Below are positions 9,278 through 18,800 of a DNA stretch of 64,000 nucleotides, piece after piece. The DNA comes from Planctomycetota bacterium (GTDB lineage Bacteria > Planctomycetota > Planctomycetia > Pirellulales > Lacipirellulaceae): positions 104,272 to 168,271 of the forward strand of contig JAKOXH010000073.1 in assembly GCA_029781135.1 (NCBI GenBank), written 5' to 3'. The notes beneath the pieces were generated by a model. That model worked only from the letters and a program-made list of their open reading frames with translations. It made no database searches and had not been told where the DNA came from. A program made the position numbers and the translations under genes. Each line of letters begins with the position of its first letter. Positions within the stretch are counted from its first letter, which is position 1.

Positions 9278-10315
9278 ATGCGAACGACATGGACCATCGT
9301 TGACCTGATGAACGACTGGGAGAAGTACCAGACGTTGTGGGACGACTTCGTGGCGCGGCACCCCAGGGGAAGTGTGTTTCACACTTCGGCGATGATCCAA
9401 GTCTTCGCCGCCGCCAAAGGCCATGTTCCAGTCGCGCTGGCGGCCGTCTCCGAAACGGGCCAAATCCTGTCGCTACTGGTCGCGATTCGCGTCCAAACTC
9501 TGCCTCGCGTTTTTGGCTCGGTATCGTCGCGCTCGGTATGGTACGCCGAGCCATTATGCGGCGAATCGCCCGATAGCGTCGAGTCGCTCAAAGGGTTGGT
9601 AACCCGACACGATCGCATCATGCAGCAACGAACCCTGTTCGCCGAAATCCGTCCTCTCTTGCCGGCGGGTCCCGAATGCTCCGCCCTAAAACATTGCGGG
9701 TATCAACACCTCGACTATTTGAATTACGTAGTCGATACGACGCAACCCGTGGAAACGCTGTGGAAGCGTTTGAGTGGTTCGGCACAATCGAACGTACGCA
9801 AGTGCGAACGGCGCGGTTTTGAGGTGCGGCACTTGAACGGTCCCGAATGCGTCGACATTCTATACGGCTTCTTGCGCATGACCTATGGCAGAGCCGAAGT
9901 TCCCTTGGCGGACCGCAGCCTTTTTCAAGCTGCCTACGATATCTTGCGGCCGCGCAATATGATCCAATTCGTCGTAGTTTATGATGGAGATAAGCCGGTT
10001 GCCGCCGATACCATGCTGACGTTCGCGAAGCACGTGTTCGCCTGGTATGGCGGTTCGTTGCGGATGACCGGCTTATCGCCGGCGGCGTTCTTCCAGTGGC
10101 GCGAAATCGCTTGGAGTTGTGCCAACGGTTTTCAGCGCTATGATTTCGGCGGGGCTGGGTGGCCCGACGTCCCGTACGGCGTGCGCGATTTCAAGGCCAG
10201 TTTTGGCGGCGACCTCGTTTGTTACGGACGGTATCGAAAAGTGTACTCAAATTGGAAAATGGCTTTGGCCGAGCGCGCCTATCAGTTCGGTCGCTCCGTC
10301 ATTGCGCCCAAGTAA
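9278..10315 (+). CDS. FemAB-like GNAT-fold transferase, paralog 2
   Basis: A 345-residue tandem paralog of the preceding gene. It has HPRGSVFHTSAMIQVFAAAK, LFAEIRPLLPAG, SAQSNVRKCERRGFEVRHL and FGGAGWPDVPYGVRDFKASF in matching positions, and both proteins end with a RYRKVYS..W segment. The two are clearly related but far from identical, so the duplication is old and probably separates two acceptor or donor specificities. It has no signal peptide and is therefore likely cytoplasmic, acting on lipid-linked precursors. Confidence 0.8.
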   Translation: MRTTWTIVDLMNDWEKYQTLWDDFVARHPRGSVFHTSAMIQVFAAAKGHVPVALAAVSETGQILSLLVAIRVQTLPRVFGSVSSRSVWYAEPLCGESPDSVESLKGLVTRHDRIMQQRTLFAEIRPLLPAGPECSALKHCGYQHLDYLNYVVDTTQPVETLWKRLSGSAQSNVRKCERRGFEVRHLNGPECVDILYGFLRMTYGRAEVPLADRSLFQAAYDILRPRNMIQFVVVYDGDKPVAADTMLTFAKHVFAWYGGSLRMTGLSPAAFFQWREIAWSCANGFQRYDFGGAGWPDVPYGVRDFKASFGGDLVCYGRYRKVYSNWKMALAERAYQFGRSVIAPK

Positions 10316-10397
10316 CGTCGTTCGCCCAAGCCGTGAGCAACTAATCGTTTGTGTAAAACAGTACGTGAAAGTAAGTAACTTTGTTTAGGGGGCTTCT

Positions 10398-11276
10398 ATG
10401 ATCGCAGCCGAGACAATGCCGTTGGCCGATACCTACTCGGAAATCGCAGCCGTCGATACCGTTTCGCCGGAGGAGTTTAAACGCAAGTACATCAAGACGA
10501 ACACGCCAGTCTTGATGCGAAAGGTAACCACAAATTGGCCGGCCATGAAGAAATGGTCGTTCGATTTCTTCGCCAACCTGCCGCTCGAGAAGAAAGTGTA
10601 TTTGGAAAAGAACAATGTGCTGCAGCAACAAGGCCAGTACGACGTCATGGACTACCGAGACTACGTCCGCTGGATCGCAAATTCCTCGGAAAACGACGCC
10701 AATCGCCATGGCTATTTGTCGGTGTTCCGCATCTTTCGGGCGTTTCCCGAGTTGGAAAAGGACGTCGACCTTTCGCTTCTTGCGCAACATAAACTGAAAA
10801 ATACGGCCTCCGGCTGGATCGGACCGGCCGGCACGGTTACCGGCTATCACGTCGATTGGGGTGACAACGTCCTTGCCCAAATTTGTGGGCGTAAGGAAGT
10901 GCGGCTCGTCGCCCCCCACGATACGAAGTATATGTACGTATCACCGCGGTTCGACCAGGGAACTACCGCCAGCCAGATCGACGTCGATAATTTCGATGAA
11001 GCTCGATTCCCGCTATTCAAGAAAGCGAAGCAATATCGCGTCATTATTCATCCGGGCGAAATGCTGTTCATACCGCGTGGTTGGTGGCATTATGTGCGCT
11101 CGCTGGACAAGTCGATTAGCGTCAGCAACATCAGTTACGACGCCAAGGGATTCGTCGTCGATTTGCTTTCCCAACGCGTGAAGCAACTGCTGCACGACAT
11201 CGGCCTTTATCGCGTGCCGTGTACCTGCCACATTGTTCACGACGGCAAGCGCGTGCGGCGAAATATATCGAACTGA
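10398..11276 (+). CDS. JmjC/cupin-like Fe(II)/2-oxoglutarate dioxygenase
   Basis: A 292-residue protein of the cupin-like JmjC group (PF13621 type). The iron-binding triad is visible: His151 and Asp153 in GYHVDWGDNVLAQ, and His231 in PRGWWHYVRSLDKSISVS. The preceding FIHPGEMLFIPRGWW-like strand is typical of the family. The N-terminal region carries the PVLMRKVTTNWPAMKKWSFD motif common in these oxygenases. A strong AGGGGG ribosome site lies at 10387-10392. It sits between FemAB-like and deacetylase genes, so it may hydroxylate a precursor, protein or lipid carrier linked to the polysaccharide. The substrate is unknown. Confidence 0.84.
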   Translation: MIAAETMPLADTYSEIAAVDTVSPEEFKRKYIKTNTPVLMRKVTTNWPAMKKWSFDFFANLPLEKKVYLEKNNVLQQQGQYDVMDYRDYVRWIANSSENDANRHGYLSVFRIFRAFPELEKDVDLSLLAQHKLKNTASGWIGPAGTVTGYHVDWGDNVLAQICGRKEVRLVAPHDTKYMYVSPRFDQGTTASQIDVDNFDEARFPLFKKAKQYRVIIHPGEMLFIPRGWWHYVRSLDKSISVSNISYDAKGFVVDLLSQRVKQLLHDIGLYRVPCTCHIVHDGKRVRRNISN

Positions 11277-11301
11277 ACGAGCAATCGGCGCGTAGCGGAC
11301 T

Positions 11302-12531
11302 ATGAATGCAGAGCCAAAATCAAAGACGCCGGTGGAATGCCGGTTTCTGTTGAACGCCGGGGCTCCGGCTCGCGTGTTTCAGGAGGCTCTGCGCGCCGAC
11401 TCCATTGCCGCTCAATTGTCGCTTGCCTTCCGTGTTTACTACCGGCTGCGTTCACTTATCCCTTCGCCAGTTCGTCGTTTGTTGCAGCGCTGCCGCGCGG
11501 TTCGACAGGCTCCCGATTGGTATCTCCCCCGTGAATTCCATTTAGCCCTGTGTGAGGCGATCGCGAAGGCGGGTGATGAAGGCGTGCCCACGATTTACCC
11601 GTGGCCGGATGGCCAGCGCTTTGCGTTCGTCCCCACGCACGATGTTGAAACGGCCGAAGGCTGGAAAAATATTGAGCACATTGCGAAGATCGAAGAGGAG
11701 TTTGGCATTCGTTCGTCTTGGAACATTGTGCCCTATAAATATCCGGTCGACATGGGGCTCATTCGCGACCTGCAAAGTCGTGGTTTTGAAGTGGGCGTTC
11801 ACGGCTATAACCACGATGGCAAGCTGTTCACGAGCCGCGCCATATTCGACCGTCGTTTGCCGGCGATGAATGCCGCCCTCGCCAAGTTTTGTGTTTCCGG
11901 ATTTCGCGCGCCGATGGTTCATCGAAATCTGGAATGGCTGCAATCGCTGGAGATCGACCACGATGGTTCGTATTTCGACGTTGATCCTTATCAGGCGATG
12001 CCTGGTGGGGTGGGTGGCGTATGGCCATTTATTGCCGGCCGCTTCGTCGAACTCCCCTACACGTTGCCGCAAGATCACACGCTATTTGTCGCATTGCACG
12101 AACGCGATGGCCGAATCTGGCATGAGAAATTGAACTATGTCGCGGCGTTGGGCGGCCTGGCACTTGTCGTTACGCATCCCGACTATCTCGACAATGAACT
12201 GCGGGTGGATGCCTACCGCCGACTGCTGGGACGCGTGAGAGAGTTCGATCACGTGTGGTGCACGTTGCCCCAGGATGTCGCCGTGTGGTGGCGCGAACGC
12301 GATCAATTGGCGTTGAACCGTGAATCCGATGAAAAGTGGTGCATCAGTGGGCCGGCAGCTCACCGTGCCAGTGCCAGCACGCTTTGCGCGGTCCCCGACC
12401 GTCGTTTCGCGACGAGTCAGAACTTCGCCGCGCCGGTTCATTCTGGACCGGCACTTCCCCGACTCGAGTGGATCGACCTGCCCTTTTTGCGTGTCACTCC
12501 CAAGACAAGCGTGGCAAAGACGCTGGTCTAA
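11302..12531 (+). CDS. Polysaccharide deacetylase-like protein (NodB fold)
   Basis: A 409-residue protein with a NodB-like core. FAFVPTHDVETAEGWKNIE carries the metal and catalytic Asp region, and FEVGVHGYNHDGKLF supplies the HxxxH metal ligands. SGFRAPMVHRNLEWLQSL corresponds to motif 3 with its RAP, and LVVTHPDYL follows late. Family members remove N- or O-acetyl groups from sugar polymers. The last 70 residues have no recognisable motif and look compositionally loose. No signal peptide is seen, so it may act on lipid-linked precursors. It is the last gene of the polysaccharide run and lies 25 bases after the cupin gene. Confidence 0.82.
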   Translation: MNAEPKSKTPVECRFLLNAGAPARVFQEALRADSIAAQLSLAFRVYYRLRSLIPSPVRRLLQRCRAVRQAPDWYLPREFHLALCEAIAKAGDEGVPTIYPWPDGQRFAFVPTHDVETAEGWKNIEHIAKIEEEFGIRSSWNIVPYKYPVDMGLIRDLQSRGFEVGVHGYNHDGKLFTSRAIFDRRLPAMNAALAKFCVSGFRAPMVHRNLEWLQSLEIDHDGSYFDVDPYQAMPGGVGGVWPFIAGRFVELPYTLPQDHTLFVALHERDGRIWHEKLNYVAALGGLALVVTHPDYLDNELRVDAYRRLLGRVREFDHVWCTLPQDVAVWWRERDQLALNRESDEKWCISGPAAHRASASTLCAVPDRRFATSQNFAAPVHSGPALPRLEWIDLPFLRVTPKTSVAKTLV

Positions 12532-12842
12532 TCGCGCCATTTCTCCCGGTGCGTTCCTTAATGGACGGCTTGTCGGCGGCGCCAATGGAAATCAGCCGGG
12601 GCTGGTCACGAGTCGTATGCTCGGGCATCCTGGCGGCAAAACGCCGATTCGCTAGCGCGTTCAAACTCGTGTTTCACGGCAGTGAACTCTTCCCACGCCT
12701 TGCTCGCCCTATTTAAATACTTCGGGTGGTATCAGCCGAGCGTCAATTTGGACTACAATTCGTGAAGTCGACGCCTTAGTGCCATTAACCCGTGGTGGTC
12801 TTTTAGGAAACTGCCTTCGCACATTCGACTTGAGGTCCATAC
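12532..12842. other. Intergenic region before rhaA
   Basis: No gene is supported here. Open frames in this stretch have no family-like features. A TACAAT hexamer at 12754-12759 could be a -10 element for rhaA, but no convincing -35 partner is present. Confidence 0.4.
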
Positions 12843-14126
12843 ATGACAAATTCCCAGAGTCAGGCCTTGAATGACTATACCGCCGCCCAAGAACGATTTG
12901 CCAAACTCGGCGTCAATACCGAGGACGCGATCCAGCGCTTGACAGCCATATCGATTTCTCTCCATTGCTGGCAAGGGGATGATGTGGGCGGGTTTGAGCG
13001 CGCTGCTGATACGCTGGGTGGGGGACTGGCCGTAACCGGAAATTACCGCGGGAAAGCCCGGAATGCCGACGAGCTCCGGGCCGACCTGGAGTGTGCCCTC
13101 AAGCTGATCCCGGGAAAACACCGCGTCAATCTGCACGCGATTTATGCCGAGACGGATGGAAAGCGGGTTGCACGCACGGATTTAGAGCCGAAGCACTTCG
13201 CCCGCTGGATTGATTGGGCCAAAGCTCATGGGTTGGGGCTGGATTTCAACCCGACCTATTTTTCGCACCCACTTGCCGACAGCGGCTTCACGTTGAGCCA
13301 TCGTGATGCGAAGGTTCGTCAGTTCTGGATTGACCACGGGATTGCTTGTCGCCACATCGGGGCCGCGATGGGCCGGGAACTCGGCTCAACTTGCGTAACG
13401 AATGTGTGGATTCCGGATGGTTTCAAGGATCTGCCAGTCGATCGACGTACGCCGCGCGAGTTGTTGCGGGATTCACTTGACAAACTGTTCGCTGAGAAGA
13501 TTGATCGAGCACACAATTTGGATGCGGTCGAATCGAAGCTGTTTGGCATCGGCTCGGAAAGCTATGTCGTTGGTTCGCATGAGTTTTATTTGGGCTACGC
13601 ACTCAAGAAGGATGTGCTCTTGTGTCTCGACATGGGGCACTTTCATCCCACGGAATCCGTGGCCGACAAGATTTCGTCGACGCTCACCTGGCTGCCGGAG
13701 CTATTACTGCATGTCAGCCGTGGCGTGCGCTGGGATAGCGATCACGTGGTCATCCTTTCCGATGAAGTTCGTGCGCTCATGCAGGAAATCGTGCGCGGCG
13801 GCTATTTGCAGCGTACGCGAATCGCGCTCGACTATTTCGACGCCAGCATCAATCGGGTGGCGGCGTGGGTTATTGGAACGCGGGCCACGCTCAAAGCGCT
13901 GCTGCTTGCCTTACTCGAGCCGCTGGAATTGCTCCGTGAATACGAAGGCAACGGCGATTACATGGCACGCCTGGCACTTTTCGAGCATTTGAATACGCTC
14001 CCGTTTGGGGCAGTTTGGAATCACTATTGCGCAACGAACAACGTCCCTGACGGCATCGAGGCAATCGAGATACTAAAGCGTTTCGAAGAGGACGTGCTCA
14101 GCCAGCGCGATTTTTCCAGCAAGTAA
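12843..14126 (+). CDS. rhaA: L-rhamnose isomerase
   Basis: A 427-residue TIM-barrel isomerase that converts L-rhamnose to L-rhamnulose in the cytoplasm. The whole length is collinear with RhaA: the start ISISLHCWQGDDVGGFE, then ARWIDWAKAHGLGLDFNPTY, and the metal-binding segments VVGSHEFYLGYAL (about 243), LCLDMGHFHPTES (about 260) and GVRWDSDHVVIL (about 293). No rhamnulokinase or aldolase gene is adjacent, so any rhamnose pathway must be completed elsewhere. Confidence 0.96.
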   Translation: MTNSQSQALNDYTAAQERFAKLGVNTEDAIQRLTAISISLHCWQGDDVGGFERAADTLGGGLAVTGNYRGKARNADELRADLECALKLIPGKHRVNLHAIYAETDGKRVARTDLEPKHFARWIDWAKAHGLGLDFNPTYFSHPLADSGFTLSHRDAKVRQFWIDHGIACRHIGAAMGRELGSTCVTNVWIPDGFKDLPVDRRTPRELLRDSLDKLFAEKIDRAHNLDAVESKLFGIGSESYVVGSHEFYLGYALKKDVLLCLDMGHFHPTESVADKISSTLTWLPELLLHVSRGVRWDSDHVVILSDEVRALMQEIVRGGYLQRTRIALDYFDASINRVAAWVIGTRATLKALLLALLEPLELLREYEGNGDYMARLALFEHLNTLPFGAVWNHYCATNNVPDGIEAIEILKRFEEDVLSQRDFSSK

Positions 14127-14194
14127 CCGGCCCGTGGTTCAGTCCGCGACGCTCGACGAACATTCCCTTGCCTTCTGTCGGGATTGGCAGCGCT

Positions 14195-15262
14195 ATGGCC
14201 AAACGAAAGCCTCGCCGGGAATTACGGACCGAATGCCCTCCATATCCCGCCGAGGCACTGCTTCTCGAAGTGGTCGAGCAAGTTGCCGGCAAGACGGTGA
14301 TTTGTACCTCACCGGGACTGGCACAATTCGGCGCGGCTGTTGCCGAACGACTGCCGCAGGCCGCGGTACATTGCCATTACTTGGATCAATACCGGGCTCA
14401 ATTGGCGGCGGACTACTGGCAGAATCGGTGGCCGAATCTGCAGATCGCGTGCGCCGCCGATATTACCGTTTCCGAAGTTGATTCGGTCGCGTTTCCGTTT
14501 TCGGTAAGCGGCGAAGCCGATCTGACGCGAGATTTCCTCCAGGCCGGTTATCAGTCGTTGAACTTGGGTGGACGCTTGTTTGCCGCGATTGATAACCCGA
14601 GCGATTCCTGGCTCGGCGAGCAACTGCGGCGACTCTTCCGCCACGTCGAACGGCGCACGTATCGCACCGGTGTAGTTTACCTCGGAACGAAGACCGATCC
14701 GCTCAAGAAAGTGAAGAACTACTCTTGTGAGTTCGCGTTTCGTGACCAGGGCCGCCTGATTCGCGCTTATAGCCGCCCGGGCGTGTTCTCGCATCGACGA
14801 ATCGATCCCGGTGCGCGACATTTGATCGACGCGATGCAAATCGAGAAGGGAATGCGCGTACTCGATGTGGGTTGTGGTTCGGGAGTCGTTGCACTCGCGG
14901 CGGCGTGCCGGTCAGATTACGCGCTCGTCCACGCGGTTGACTCCAATGCTCGGGCCGTAAATTGCACACAGCGGGGAGCGATGCTAAATGGTCTGAAGAA
15001 CATCACCACGGAACTAAATTGTTCCTGTAACATTCAGAGTGGCGGACCGTTCGATTTGGTTCTCGCCAATCCACCCTACTATGCGAGTTTTCGCATCGCG
15101 CAACATTTCTGTGAAGTCGGTCGAGCCGCATTACGCACGGGCGGGCGAATCCTGATCGTCACAAAACTACCAGCTTGGTATCACCAGAACTTGTCAACCT
15201 GGTTTGACGCAGTGACGGTAGTTGAATGCCGAGGATATTTCTTGTTTGGCGGAACACGGTGA
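14195..15262 (+). CDS. Class I SAM methyltransferase, RsmC/RlmG-like
   Basis: A 355-residue protein with two halves, the layout of RsmC/RlmG rRNA guanine-N2 methyltransferases. The N-terminal half is a degenerate methyltransferase-like domain. The C-terminal half begins at a SRPGVFSHRRIDPGARHLID segment, then has the SAM motif VLDVGCGSGVVALAAA and the catalytic LANPPYY (NPPY class). The likely reaction is m2G formation in 16S or 23S rRNA. ATG 14195 (MAKRKPRREL) is preferred over the upstream TTG at 14168. It follows rhaA by 68 bases, but no functional link is evident. Confidence 0.8.
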   Translation: MAKRKPRRELRTECPPYPAEALLLEVVEQVAGKTVICTSPGLAQFGAAVAERLPQAAVHCHYLDQYRAQLAADYWQNRWPNLQIACAADITVSEVDSVAFPFSVSGEADLTRDFLQAGYQSLNLGGRLFAAIDNPSDSWLGEQLRRLFRHVERRTYRTGVVYLGTKTDPLKKVKNYSCEFAFRDQGRLIRAYSRPGVFSHRRIDPGARHLIDAMQIEKGMRVLDVGCGSGVVALAAACRSDYALVHAVDSNARAVNCTQRGAMLNGLKNITTELNCSCNIQSGGPFDLVLANPPYYASFRIAQHFCEVGRAALRTGGRILIVTKLPAWYHQNLSTWFDAVTVVECRGYFLFGGTR

Positions 15263-15445
15263 CGACGCGACGCCAACCAGAGTTCGGACGTTGCCGCAAC
15301 ACCTCTCGCCGTGTCAGCGTGGGTCGTCATGCCGGCGTTCGTCGAGTTGGAACGGCAAGACGCGTTTCGCGGCATCATTCGCACCATTGAAGGCGTCCAG
15401 CGCGACATCGAGTCGATCTCGACGACGACGCACCATGCCGCACGA

Positions 15446-16387
15446 TCATTTGGCGGCGAATGGCGCAACCGCTCCGTCCTTTCCGACCACTTGCACTTTC
15501 GTCAATCCAGCACGCCACCAGTCGGCCAGCGGACCGCGCTCGATGCTCTTCAGCGCGTTCTGCCGCGAGGCTTGCTTGAGATCCAGCGTGGCAATCACCA
15601 CGTCTTCGCTAAATACCGATGCCTCTCGAATGAGATTGCCATCCGGCGCAATAATCCGGCTTTGCCCGTGTGAACCAGTCGTGTCCTTATTCGCGGGCGC
15701 ATTGGCCTGAACGACGAAAACATTGTTTTCAACGGCTCGAGCTTGAATCTGCGCACGATACGGTCCAATTTTCGCTTCGTTCGTAACACCCGATTCATGG
15801 GACAGATAAAACACAATTTCCGCCCCCGCGAGAACCGGAAGTCGCACCAGTTCTGGGTAGCGTTCGTCGTGGCAAATGATGATCGTCGCGGGCACGTCGT
15901 CGATCTTAAAGACAACCAATTGGGTGCCCGCAGTGGGCCAGGTTTCTGCGAGCTGAATTTTATGGTAACGCGCCACGACCTTACCGGTCGGTGCGATGAC
16001 CAGAGAGGAATTGAGAAGTCGATTTCCGTCTCGGTACGGAGTGCCCACGATCGCGTAGATATTGTAGCGGCGACACGCTTCCGTCAAATGCTGTTCCGCC
16101 TCATGCAGATGCTCAGCTGAGATCCCTTGTATGAAGGCGTTATCGAAATAGCCGGTGAGCGCGCATTCCGGGAAGACGGCGACCCGCACGCCGTCGTGTG
16201 CGCATTTCGCCAATTGCTCGTCGATTTTCGCGACATTTGCCGGGAGGTCACGGGACGACCGCATTTGCACCGCGGCGACGCGTAGCGTCGGCGACGATGG
16301 GTTAGCCGTCGTCTTCTCAGCACACGAGCCGACGCGGCCAATTAACTGAAACAGAATCGTCAGTACGATTACCGCGCTACGACGCAT
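15446..16387 (-). CDS. Exported carbon-nitrogen hydrolase (nitrilase superfamily)
   Basis: A 313-residue nitrilase-fold hydrolase with an N-terminal signal sequence (RRSAVIVLTILFQLIGRVG, then SCAEK). The catalytic Glu-Lys-Cys set is present in VFPECALTGYF, RYHKIQLAE and IIICHDERYPEL. These enzymes cleave amides or nitriles. ATG 16387 is chosen because the longer frame to 16525 runs through a dispersed palindromic repeat (16406-16497). A second exported member of the superfamily lies 2.4 kb away, with a secreted esterase between them. The substrate is unknown. Confidence 0.87.
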   Translation of the reverse strand: MRRSAVIVLTILFQLIGRVGSCAEKTTANPSSPTLRVAAVQMRSSRDLPANVAKIDEQLAKCAHDGVRVAVFPECALTGYFDNAFIQGISAEHLHEAEQHLTEACRRYNIYAIVGTPYRDGNRLLNSSLVIAPTGKVVARYHKIQLAETWPTAGTQLVVFKIDDVPATIIICHDERYPELVRLPVLAGAEIVFYLSHESGVTNEAKIGPYRAQIQARAVENNVFVVQANAPANKDTTGSHGQSRIIAPDGNLIREASVFSEDVVIATLDLKQASRQNALKSIERGPLADWWRAGLTKVQVVGKDGAVAPFAAK

Positions 16388-16405
16388 AAGCTCAATGTCC
16401 TTGGT

Positions 16406-16497
16406 GCTTATCCCAGAACCATCGGGGACTGTCTCAATCTTGCGCAGTCTTCGGAGCAAAATGGGACTGTCCTCTCCGAGATGGTGCTGGGATAAGC
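16406..16497. repeat. Palindromic dispersed repeat, copy 2
   Basis: The arms GCTTATCCCAG (16406-16416) and CTGGGATAAGC (16487-16497) form an 11-base inverted repeat. The interior contains ATCGGGGACTGT, AATCTTGCG and GAGCAAAATGGGACTGTCC in the same order as the copy at 7879-8000. It lies between the nitrilase-like gene and the esterase gene, both minus strand. Confidence 0.85.
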
Positions 16498-16525
16498 GTT
16501 TAGCACGACTTTCCAGCCGCTCCAA

Positions 16526-18511
16526 TTACTGGCGAGTTACCGCACATGGTTTCGCAAGTTCGACAAAATCCTCGATGTCGCCGGCTTGCAGCAAACCAAA
16601 GCAGAACAGTTCCGGATACTTCGTTGCCGTCCAATCATTATTGATGATGTCTCGAAGGCTTCCCAGCGAGTCTTGCAAAATGAGTTGCCGCGGCCGCTCA
16701 TTCCCTTTGGCCGTTGCTGCCGCTGCGAGCGCCGCAAGACTGGCGCGCGGACCAATCGCCTGCATTGCGATCGGCCCACCAAACTGCGCTTCTGCCCAGG
16801 CTGCGATGGCCTGCAATTCGTCGGCTTGAACGCCGAGCGGCCGGCCACCGACCGACGCAACAAACATGGCAAATAGATAGCCACGGTCGTCGAGCTTGCA
16901 CTCGCCCATGTAAAACAGGTCGACGGCAAGTACGCGATGACCGCCCGCCAGCAGCTCATTGACCTTATCCGCAGTGCTGGTTTTGCCATCATCGGCCACG
17001 ATGCAGACCGTGTCTTTCGGCGTGCCGCGCCAGAGTTCGACCACCGGAACCCGCCAGTCGTCGCCGAGCTTAAGCTGCCATTTGCGAACATGAGTCTGGC
17101 CCAACGAGGACTCGTTCAAGATTTCGGCCGTGGGGGCGTAGTCGTGAAGCTTCAGCACCTGAACTAGTATGCCGGCATCATGCCGATGTTGTGATTCTCG
17201 ACCGGTCGTATTTGAATGTCCGTTATTCTTGTTCAGTGGCAGCGAATTCATCGCGGCGAGCGCGATCTTGTGCAAGTCGAGGTTATCGTCCGGTAAAGGT
17301 ACGTTGAGTTCATCCGCCGTCTTCACCTCATGCTCGCTATCAATATCCGCGGCGCTAAACTTCGCGTCACCCGCATAAAAGAAGTCGCCCACGAGTCTGT
17401 AGAATGCTTCGCGGTTATCCTTGAGAAAATTGTGAGTTCCTGGATCTTCGTTAACGTGCGTTCGCAGTCGCGACTCGGCGCCGGCGAGTTCATAAATCGG
17501 CTTTGCCGCATCAACGAGTGGCTGCAATGCATGCGATGATTTGAAACAGCAGTCGTCCTTGGCGTTGTATGTAAGCAGTGTCGGCCGGGGCGCCCGCAAC
17601 GCGGTGAGGTGGGTGAAATCGGCGAGCGCGGCCAAATCCGCTGGCGCTTGCTCCGAATCACCGAGATCCGAGAAATACTCCACGCGGGTCGAAAAGGCCG
17701 AGTAGCCCGCCACCGGGTTGGCGAGCGTAACTCGGCGATCGAGCGAGCTGAGCAGAATCGTCTGCCAACCGCCGCCAGACAGCCCGGCCATGCCGACGCG
17801 ATCCAAGTCGGCATGGGGATGATCCACCAAAATATCGAGACCTCTTTCCATCACCAGGTAAAACACGGCGAGTCCGCTCGTGCCGCAGAGGTCGACTTGG
17901 TTCATGCGGCCGTGCGAAAACCCTTCGCCTCGCAATTGACCCATGCCAAGCCATTCGAGGTTCAGGGCGATCATCCCCCGCTTGGCCAAATTGATGCAGC
18001 GAATCTGTTTGTAAGGCGCTTGTTTGCCGTTGGCGTCGTGGCCATTAACATTCAATATAACTGGAACGCGGCCCGCGACCTGATCAGGTTCATAGAGCAG
18101 GGCGGGAATCCACAGGCCGGGAATTGCCTCGTACCGTAATTTCTTGATGTGATACCCGGGCCCGCCCGAAATCGTATCGAGCCATTCAACGCGGCGCGAG
18201 GGATCGCGCCACGCCGCGGGCACGCCGCGAAACACAATCTGTTCGAGAACGCTTTGCCGAAGGCGTTCCGCTTCATGTGTCCAAGCACTCCACGTGGCAA
18301 AGTGCGGCAGCACCGCGATGCGCCGTTCACAATATTTCTTCACTTCGGCCAGCGGCTGACCGGCAGCAAGTACCGATTGCCCAAGCACATCGCGCAGAGC
18401 CTTATCGCCCGATGGCGGTGCGTTTTCCGTCGCCAAAAGTTTGTGCGAACACAAAGTCAGCAATAACGACGCGACGACACCACGGCCCACACCTGAATCC
18501 GCTACGCTCAT
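16526..18511 (-). CDS. Secreted alpha/beta-hydrolase (acetylxylan esterase-like) with degenerate second half
   Basis: A 661-residue protein with a short hydrophobic N-terminal segment (GVVASLLLTLCSHKLLA) consistent with export. The first half is an alpha/beta-hydrolase of the acetylxylan esterase or prolyl-oligopeptidase type: VPVILNVNGHDANGKQ, the nucleophile elbow VGMAGLSGGGWQT, the acid in LLTYNAKDDCCF, and the His in PGTHNFLKDN. The second half (about residue 480 on) repeats a hydrolase-like pattern (KDTVCIVADDGKTS, HRVLAVDLFYMGE), but its elbow position reads MQAIGPRAS without a GxSxG, so it is probably inactive. The start at 18511 leaves the signal segment near the N-terminus; an upstream frame to 18691 is open. 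Confidence 0.8.
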   Translation of the reverse strand: MSVADSGVGRGVVASLLLTLCSHKLLATENAPPSGDKALRDVLGQSVLAAGQPLAEVKKYCERRIAVLPHFATWSAWTHEAERLRQSVLEQIVFRGVPAAWRDPSRRVEWLDTISGGPGYHIKKLRYEAIPGLWIPALLYEPDQVAGRVPVILNVNGHDANGKQAPYKQIRCINLAKRGMIALNLEWLGMGQLRGEGFSHGRMNQVDLCGTSGLAVFYLVMERGLDILVDHPHADLDRVGMAGLSGGGWQTILLSSLDRRVTLANPVAGYSAFSTRVEYFSDLGDSEQAPADLAALADFTHLTALRAPRPTLLTYNAKDDCCFKSSHALQPLVDAAKPIYELAGAESRLRTHVNEDPGTHNFLKDNREAFYRLVGDFFYAGDAKFSAADIDSEHEVKTADELNVPLPDDNLDLHKIALAAMNSLPLNKNNGHSNTTGRESQHRHDAGILVQVLKLHDYAPTAEILNESSLGQTHVRKWQLKLGDDWRVPVVELWRGTPKDTVCIVADDGKTSTADKVNELLAGGHRVLAVDLFYMGECKLDDRGYLFAMFVASVGGRPLGVQADELQAIAAWAEAQFGGPIAMQAIGPRASLAALAAAATAKGNERPRQLILQDSLGSLRDIINNDWTATKYPELFCFGLLQAGDIEDFVELAKPCAVTRQ

Positions 18512-18800
18512 TATCGAATGTATCTTGTTAGGACTTTGTACGAGGCAAGTGCTTGGCAAATGCCGAGTGGCGATTGCCCGGCTAGAGCAAATTACCAAAA
18601 TGCGTACCCGCGTTTCCTCAAGAAACCCGCTGCGACATTGAAGATCGTCGGCACGAAAAAGAGCAAGATGCTCTAATCCACGATTGTACACAACCCTTTC
18701 GCCGGTGTGAGGGAGTTTTTTTTGGGGCCTTTTTCACCCGAACGGTTTTGTGGTTATGCTGTATTGATCGAAATAAATCAGGCCCCCGGAGGCAACGACG

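Noticed and set aside
16388..16525. An N-terminal extension of 46 residues to the nitrilase-like protein at 15446-16387
   Set aside because: It is encoded by a dispersed repeat, and using it would bury the signal peptide.
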